Source: Anaerolineales bacterium
GTDB lineage: Bacteria > Chloroflexota > Anaerolineae > Anaerolineales > UBA11858
Reading direction: 5' to 3'
Length of the DNA: 36,654 nt
Assembly: GCA_021161345.1 (NCBI GenBank)
Contig: JAGHAU010000186.1
Location: 1-36,654 of the forward strand
The notes below the pieces were generated by a model. The model was given only the letters and a program-made list of their open reading frames with translations, searched no databases and was not told where the DNA came from. Shown here piece by piece: positions 33,045 through 36,654 of this stretch. The translations under genes were made by a program, and so were the position numbers. Each line of letters opens with the position of its first letter. The first letter of the stretch is position 1.

Positions 33045-33962
33045 CTATGAACCAATTTCTTCTTTCACAGCTTGGAGCAAAATATCGGCCTGTAGATCGG
33101 AAAGGCAGTAGTAGGAGGCATCCATATGTTCGGCGACTTCACTGGCGAGGCCTTTGTCAAACTCTTTATGCTCCATGTTGATCACAACGCTGGGAATTCC
33201 ATCCCTGGCGATTTGTTCAGCGATCTTATAGGCCTCTTCCTGGGGAGGCATGCGAGAAATGGAAACATTGCCTACGCCGTCGGTCAGCAAGATTATCAGG
33301 GATTGAATGTCCGGGTGGGCCAGCTCTTCCCTCTTGATGACTTCATAGGCCAGATTCAGTCCGGCTGAAAGAGGGGTCTTTCCGCCAATCGGGATATCCG
33401 CCAGGCAGCGGCGGGCCAGTTCGATAGAATTTGTAGGCGGCAGCACTATCTGGGCACGGTCCTTTTGAAAAACGATCATTCCAACCTTGTCCCGGCGTTG
33501 ATAAGCATCGGTCAACAGGGAAAGCACTGCTCCCTTGGCTGCACTCATTCTTTCAGCTACCGCCATGGACCAGGATGCATCCACGACAAAAAGGATCAAA
33601 TTTGCGGTTTGTTTTACCCTGACCTTTCGCTGGAGGTCTTGTTTGCGGATTGAAAAGGCTACCTTGTCGTCGGGGGTTCGGCGTTCTTTCTGGAAAGGGG
33701 CTGCGGCCCGTATAGTGGCGTCAAAAGCGATATCAGACAGCTTGCCGTGAGCAGGCCTGGCTTGAATATATCGTCCACGTCTGGTTTCAGATTTGGTCTG
33801 GGATCTGCGGCCGCTGGAGCGGCGGTGTTTCTTGTCCAGGGGGGCAGCAATTTTTTCCGGATCAATGGTATCTCCAATCTTGACCGGATTTCCGCCATCC
33901 CACCAGGAGGACGGAGTCCCATCGAAAATATCACCGGTGCCGGCATCTGCCGGTACTTCCAT
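33045..33962 (-). CDS. VWA-domain protein, chelatase D-subunit-like (likely C-terminal half of a recoded fusion)
   Basis: This 305-residue open frame carries an Arg/Lys-rich N-terminal part and a von Willebrand A domain (about 120-305) with the MIDAS motif DASWS (Asp128, Ser130, Ser132), the TPLSAGL Thr and LLTDGVGN. It resembles the C-terminal half of BchD/ChlD/CobT-type chelatase subunits. Its first ATG at 33962 has no ribosome site. The same frame is open further upstream to the A9 run at 33995-34003, right at the end of the AAA+ gene. A -1 slip there would make one AAA-linker-VWA polypeptide, the usual form of the family. It may also start independently; see the recoding site. Confidence 0.85.
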   Translation of the reverse strand: MEVPADAGTGDIFDGTPSSWWDGGNPVKIGDTIDPEKIAAPLDKKHRRSSGRRSQTKSETRRGRYIQARPAHGKLSDIAFDATIRAAAPFQKERRTPDDKVAFSIRKQDLQRKVRVKQTANLILFVVDASWSMAVAERMSAAKGAVLSLLTDAYQRRDKVGMIVFQKDRAQIVLPPTNSIELARRCLADIPIGGKTPLSAGLNLAYEVIKREELAHPDIQSLIILLTDGVGNVSISRMPPQEEAYKIAEQIARDGIPSVVINMEHKEFDKGLASEVAEHMDASYYCLSDLQADILLQAVKEEIGS

Positions 33963-33985
33963 TTGGGCGGTATCAGTTACTGAAC

Positions 33986-35104
33986 TTACGACTGTTTTTT
34001 TTTATCCCCGTTTTCCCCAACTTCTGTACCTGATTGTTCGCTGCCCTCGCCAACTTCACTTTCGCCATCTGCGGAACCGCCAGCTAATTCTTCGATCTTT
34101 TCTGAAAGTTCCTCAGCAGAAATCTCTGATTGCTGAAAAGGTCCCCGTTTTATCCGATGTGGATAGGCAAGCTCGGCTGCCAGGGATATATCTCTACCGG
34201 TAATGGCTTTTCTACTCTCAAAGGCGGCATGAGCTCGGGCAGTTTTCAGGATAACCAGATCAGACCGGTGGCCATCCACCTGGAGTGAGGTGCTTAGCTT
34301 GGCAATATCCACCATGTTTTTGGACGAATACTGGACATTAGGCAGGAGCTTTCTGGCCTGGGTGATCTGCTTGGATAGTTCCTGTTCTTTTGGGAGCCAC
34401 TGCTCCCGGAATGATTCGGGATCTTCTTCATAAGCCAAATGACGCTCCATGATCAAAACCCTTTCGTGAGTATCCTGGATCCCGCGAATATCCACAGAGA
34501 GGGCAAAGCGGTCCAGCAGCTGCGGACGCAAATCGCCTTCTTCAGGATTCATGGTGCCTACCAGGATGAACCGGGATGGATGGCTGAAGGAAATGCCTTC
34601 CCGCTCAACAATATTCATACCCATTGCAGCAGAATCTAGCAGTAAATCCACAACATGGTCGTCCAGTAGGTTGACTTCGTCAATATACAGCAAGCCCCGG
34701 TTGGCGTCAGCCAGCACACCGGGCTCAAAATGGCGCTCACCTTTTTGAATGGCCTTTTCAATATCCAGGGTGCCTACAACTCGGTCTTCTGTGGCAGAAA
34801 CGGGCAGGTTTACAAAGGGGGTTGGCAGCATTTCAACTTTGCGCTGATCGCCGTTATTGGATTTTTCCCGGCATTCAGTGCACCAGGTGGCAGGTCGGTT
34901 GGGATCGCATCCAAAGCGGCAGTCTGAGAAAGTTTCCACAGTGGGCAGCAGGGCTGCCAGCGCCCGGGCGGCAGTAGATTTTGCAGTTCCGCGTTCTCCG
35001 CGTATCAAAACTCCTCCGATCCGGGGGTTAACGGCATTGAGGACCAGGGCGCGTTTCATGCGTTCCTGGCCAACCACTGCAGTAAAGGGGTAAATTGCTG
35101 TCAT
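33986..35104 (-). CDS. AAA+ ATPase, magnesium/cobalt chelatase I-subunit-like
   Basis: The protein has about 372 residues from ATG 35104, chosen because the family starts near [13 protein letters not shown]; upstream in-frame ATGs lack support. The AAA+ core has Walker A GERGTAKS (36-43), a Cys cluster (Cys62, 66, 75, 78) as in many chelatase-like relatives, Walker [11 protein letters not shown] (138-147), the [18 protein letters not shown] sensor and arginine-finger segments, and a C-terminal helical lid. The tail is Glu/Gly/Ser-rich and acidic, as in the linker between AAA and VWA domains of BchD/ChlD. The frame stops soon after an A9 run, and the VWA gene lies in the -1 frame. No CobN/ChlH subunit is in the window, so the partner is unknown. 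Confidence 0.88.
   Translation of the reverse strand: MTAIYPFTAVVGQERMKRALVLNAVNPRIGGVLIRGERGTAKSTAARALAALLPTVETFSDCRFGCDPNRPATWCTECREKSNNGDQRKVEMLPTPFVNLPVSATEDRVVGTLDIEKAIQKGERHFEPGVLADANRGLLYIDEVNLLDDHVVDLLLDSAAMGMNIVEREGISFSHPSRFILVGTMNPEEGDLRPQLLDRFALSVDIRGIQDTHERVLIMERHLAYEEDPESFREQWLPKEQELSKQITQARKLLPNVQYSSKNMVDIAKLSTSLQVDGHRSDLVILKTARAHAAFESRKAITGRDISLAAELAYPHRIKRGPFQQSEISAEELSEKIEELAGGSADGESEVGEGSEQSGTEVGENGDKKKQS
33995..34003 (-). other. A9 slippery run between AAA+ and VWA frames
   Basis: On the minus strand the AAA+ frame reads GAT AAA AAA AAA CAG TCG TAA. Slipping back one base on the run enters the VWA frame as ACA GTC GTA AGT and on, which stays open through ATG 33962 and the VWA domain. 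Upstream GGGG-rich words (GGGGAAAACGGGGAT) could act as an internal Shine-Dalgarno, and CCGGCAGATGCCGG, about 40 bases downstream, can fold. Both programmed ribosomal frameshifting and transcriptional slippage would fit, as would a simple mutation or assembly error. Confidence 0.6.
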
Positions 35105-35206
35105 AGTGAGCATCTTAAAGACAAAATCGCCATTTTTACTAATAATAGTCAAAAACATCATAAATATTATGGATGTTTTTGCTCCGCGTTTATCTTACCA
35201 CAAAGG

Positions 35207-35235
35207 TTGCCAAGTTGATATTTGCACTGTATAAT
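35207..35235 (+). promoter_or_regulatory. Promoter of the S1 gene
   Basis: TTGCCA (35207-35212) and a perfect TATAAT (35230-35235) are exactly 17 bases apart. The leader to the ATG at 35305 would be about 63 bases and contains an earlier in-frame ATG at 35269 without a good ribosome site. Confidence 0.75.
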
Positions 35236-35304
35236 AATGTCCATTCTAAAACGGAGCGTGCCCAACTTATGGAAGAAATGAAGTTACAACAAGGGGGAGA
35301 TGCA

Positions 35305-36654
35305 ATGAGCGATAGTTCATCCCCTGTAGAAATTATGGATATGGAAACCCTTTTAGCCCAGGAAGGTCTGGGGCTCGGGAATATTCCTGAAAAAGGTGAT
35401 ATCCGTAAAGGCGTGATTACCGCCATCACATCGAATGAGATCCTGATTGACGTTCAGTCTAAAGCCGACGGTTTGATCGCCGGTAGAGAACTGGAGCAAA
35501 TCAATCCCCGGAATCTGGAAGAATTCCAGGTTGGGGAAGAGATCACGGTATATGTCCTTGAACCTGAGGATATTAACGGCCATGTAGTGCTATCTTACAC
35601 CAGAGCCCAGGAAGAACAGGACTGGGAAAAGGTAGAACAAAGCCTTGAATCCGGAGACGTTATCACGACCTTTGTTGAAGGATATAACAAAGGCGGTTTG
35701 TTGGTGCCGGTCGGCCAACTACGCGGATTTGTACCAGGATCTCTGGTCAGTGTATTCCGTGAAGGAGACACCGGAGCCCCTGAAGATCGCTGGAGCGAAG
35801 CCATTGGCAAGGAAATCACACTCAAAGTCATTGAAGTTGATCGTTCCCGCCAGCGCTTGATCCTGTCCGAACGGGACGCCATTGGCGAAACCCGGGAAGC
35901 GATCAAAGACCAATTGCTGGACAATCTGGCAGTTGGAGATCGGGTAACGGGTTATGTTAGCAGCCTGGCAGATTTTGGCGCTTTTGTCAACATTCAGGGC
36001 GTGGACGGCCTGGTTCACCTCTCAGAACTCTCCTGGGACCACGTAGATCACCCCAGTGACCTGGTGAAAGTTGGCCAGGAACTAGAGGTAGAGGTCATCA
36101 GCATTGACGAAGAGAAACGCCGGATCGGTTTGTCCATGCGAAGACTGCAGGATAATCCTTGGATCGAAAAAGCAGAAATAATCCAGGAAGGACAGCTTAT
36201 TCAGGGCACGATTACTAATTTAACTGATTTTGGCGCTTTTGCACGGATCGAGAACACTGATCTGGAAGGCTTGATCCATATTTCAGAATTGAGTATGGAC
36301 CGTGTAGGACACCCTTCCGAAGTGGTCAGCGTTGGAGAGACATTGGCGCTGCGGGTTATCAGCCTGGATATGGAACGCCACCGGATCGGGTTGAGCCTTG
36401 AGAAAGTGGATTCTGATGAATATGCCGCCATCGACTTTGAACAGATACAGGAAGAAATGAACGGAGAGGGCTCTCTGGAAGAGATCCTGGCCGGCTCAGA
36501 GAAACCTGAAGAAGTTCCTGAAGTGGAAGGTACAGAGGAAGCGCCAGCTGCAGAAGAAGCCGAAGAAGAGGCCGAGCCGGAAGAAGAAGCCGAAGAAGAA
36601 GCCGAGCCGGAAGAAGAAGCCGAAGAAGAAGCCGAGCCGGAAGAAGAAGCCGAA
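35305..36654 (+). CDS. rpsA: Ribosomal protein S1 homologue (partial, runs off the window end)
   Basis: The first 450 residues are present. ATG 35305 is chosen because AGGGGGAG (35292-35299) is well placed; an in-frame ATG at 35269 lacks a site. Four S1 RNA-binding repeats follow: the first near KGDIRKGVITAI, the second with VEGYNKGGLLVPV, the third with GYVSSLADFGAFVNIQGVDGLVHLSELS and the fourth with GTITNLTDFGAFARI and GLIHISELS. After about residue 395 the protein becomes an acidic Glu/Ala/Pro tail. S1 helps ribosomes bind mRNA. The stop codon lies beyond the window, so the length of the tail is unknown. Confidence 0.92.
   Translation, partial: MSDSSSPVEIMDMETLLAQEGLGLGNIPEKGDIRKGVITAITSNEILIDVQSKADGLIAGRELEQINPRNLEEFQVGEEITVYVLEPEDINGHVVLSYTRAQEEQDWEKVEQSLESGDVITTFVEGYNKGGLLVPVGQLRGFVPGSLVSVFREGDTGAPEDRWSEAIGKEITLKVIEVDRSRQRLILSERDAIGETREAIKDQLLDNLAVGDRVTGYVSSLADFGAFVNIQGVDGLVHLSELSWDHVDHPSDLVKVGQELEVEVISIDEEKRRIGLSMRRLQDNPWIEKAEIIQEGQLIQGTITNLTDFGAFARIENTDLEGLIHISELSMDRVGHPSEVVSVGETLALRVISLDMERHRIGLSLEKVDSDEYAAIDFEQIQEEMNGEGSLEEILAGSEKPEEVPEVEGTEEAPAAEEAEEEAEPEEEAEEEAEPEEEAEEEAEPEEEAE
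36559..36654 (+). repeat. 30-bp in-frame tandem repeat in the S1 tail
   Basis: Three copies of a 30-bp unit (36559-36588, 36589-36618, 36619-36648) and the start of a fourth encode the decapeptide AEEEAEPEEE. The copies differ at one base. The array runs into the window edge, so copy number is unknown and could be an assembly break point. Confidence 0.9.

Noticed and set aside
36541-36654. CRISPR-like array
   Set aside because: The repeats are directly adjacent without spacers and are in frame within the S1 coding sequence, so they are a coding tandem repeat.

Overview
The window is bacterial chromosomal DNA of mid GC content, densely coding and mostly housekeeping. The style of the genes suggests an anaerobic Chloroflexota bacterium of the Anaerolineae type: LytR-CpsA-Psr and FHA proteins side by side, an RNase D beside a CPSF-like beta-CASP nuclease, a BchI/BchD-like chelatase pair, a deoxynucleoside kinase, and an E1/E2 dehydrogenase operon with PTS HPr and enzyme I. 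This assignment is inferred from gene content; no rRNA or other phylogenetic marker was compared. I found no tRNA, rRNA, CRISPR array, transposase or phage gene.

Layout. 1-620: a small membrane protein and its terminator. 674-8440: an eight-gene plus-strand operon (ulaE-like, ulaD-like, E1 alpha, E1 beta, E2, ptsH, ptsI, DUF89 phosphatase). It is driven by a near-consensus promoter followed by two tandem palindromes, and joins a pentose/ketogulonate-phosphate branch to acetyl-CoA production and PTS signalling. 8444-10997 (minus): beta-CASP nuclease and RNase D. 11110-12747 (minus): two GNAT-fold proteins. 12843-14394 (plus): an Lgt-like membrane protein overlapping nadE. 14421-14981 (minus): a glpD remnant with a large internal deletion. 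15115-16704 (plus): mtnA, then a HAD phosphatase remnant ending beside an interspersed-repeat-like element. 16797-19552 (minus): a possible papain-fold protein and an ABC-F ATPase. 19698-23116 (plus): LCP protein, FHA protein, TrmA/RlmD-type RNA methyltransferase.

23261-24687 (plus): a leucine-rich leader peptide and a strong intrinsic terminator precede a LysN-type aminotransferase, which looks like classical leucine attenuation. 24852-26207: gdhA. 26310-28271 (minus): deoxynucleoside kinase and dnaN. 28441-29905 (plus): a promoter, SAM-I riboswitch and metK. 30013-35104 (minus): AAA+ chelatase-like ATPase, VWA protein, SbcC/Rad50-like ATPase and thioredoxin. The AAA+ and VWA frames are joined across an A9 run where a -1 slip would give one fused protein. 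35305-end (plus): ribosomal protein S1, cut by the window edge inside an acidic 30-bp tandem repeat.

Most notable: the leucine attenuator (23261-23409), the A9 recoding site (33995-34003), the ula-pdh-pts operon with its paired operators and substituted UlaD active site, the DUF89 gene with no ordinary start codon, and two decayed genes (glpD and a NagD-type HAD).
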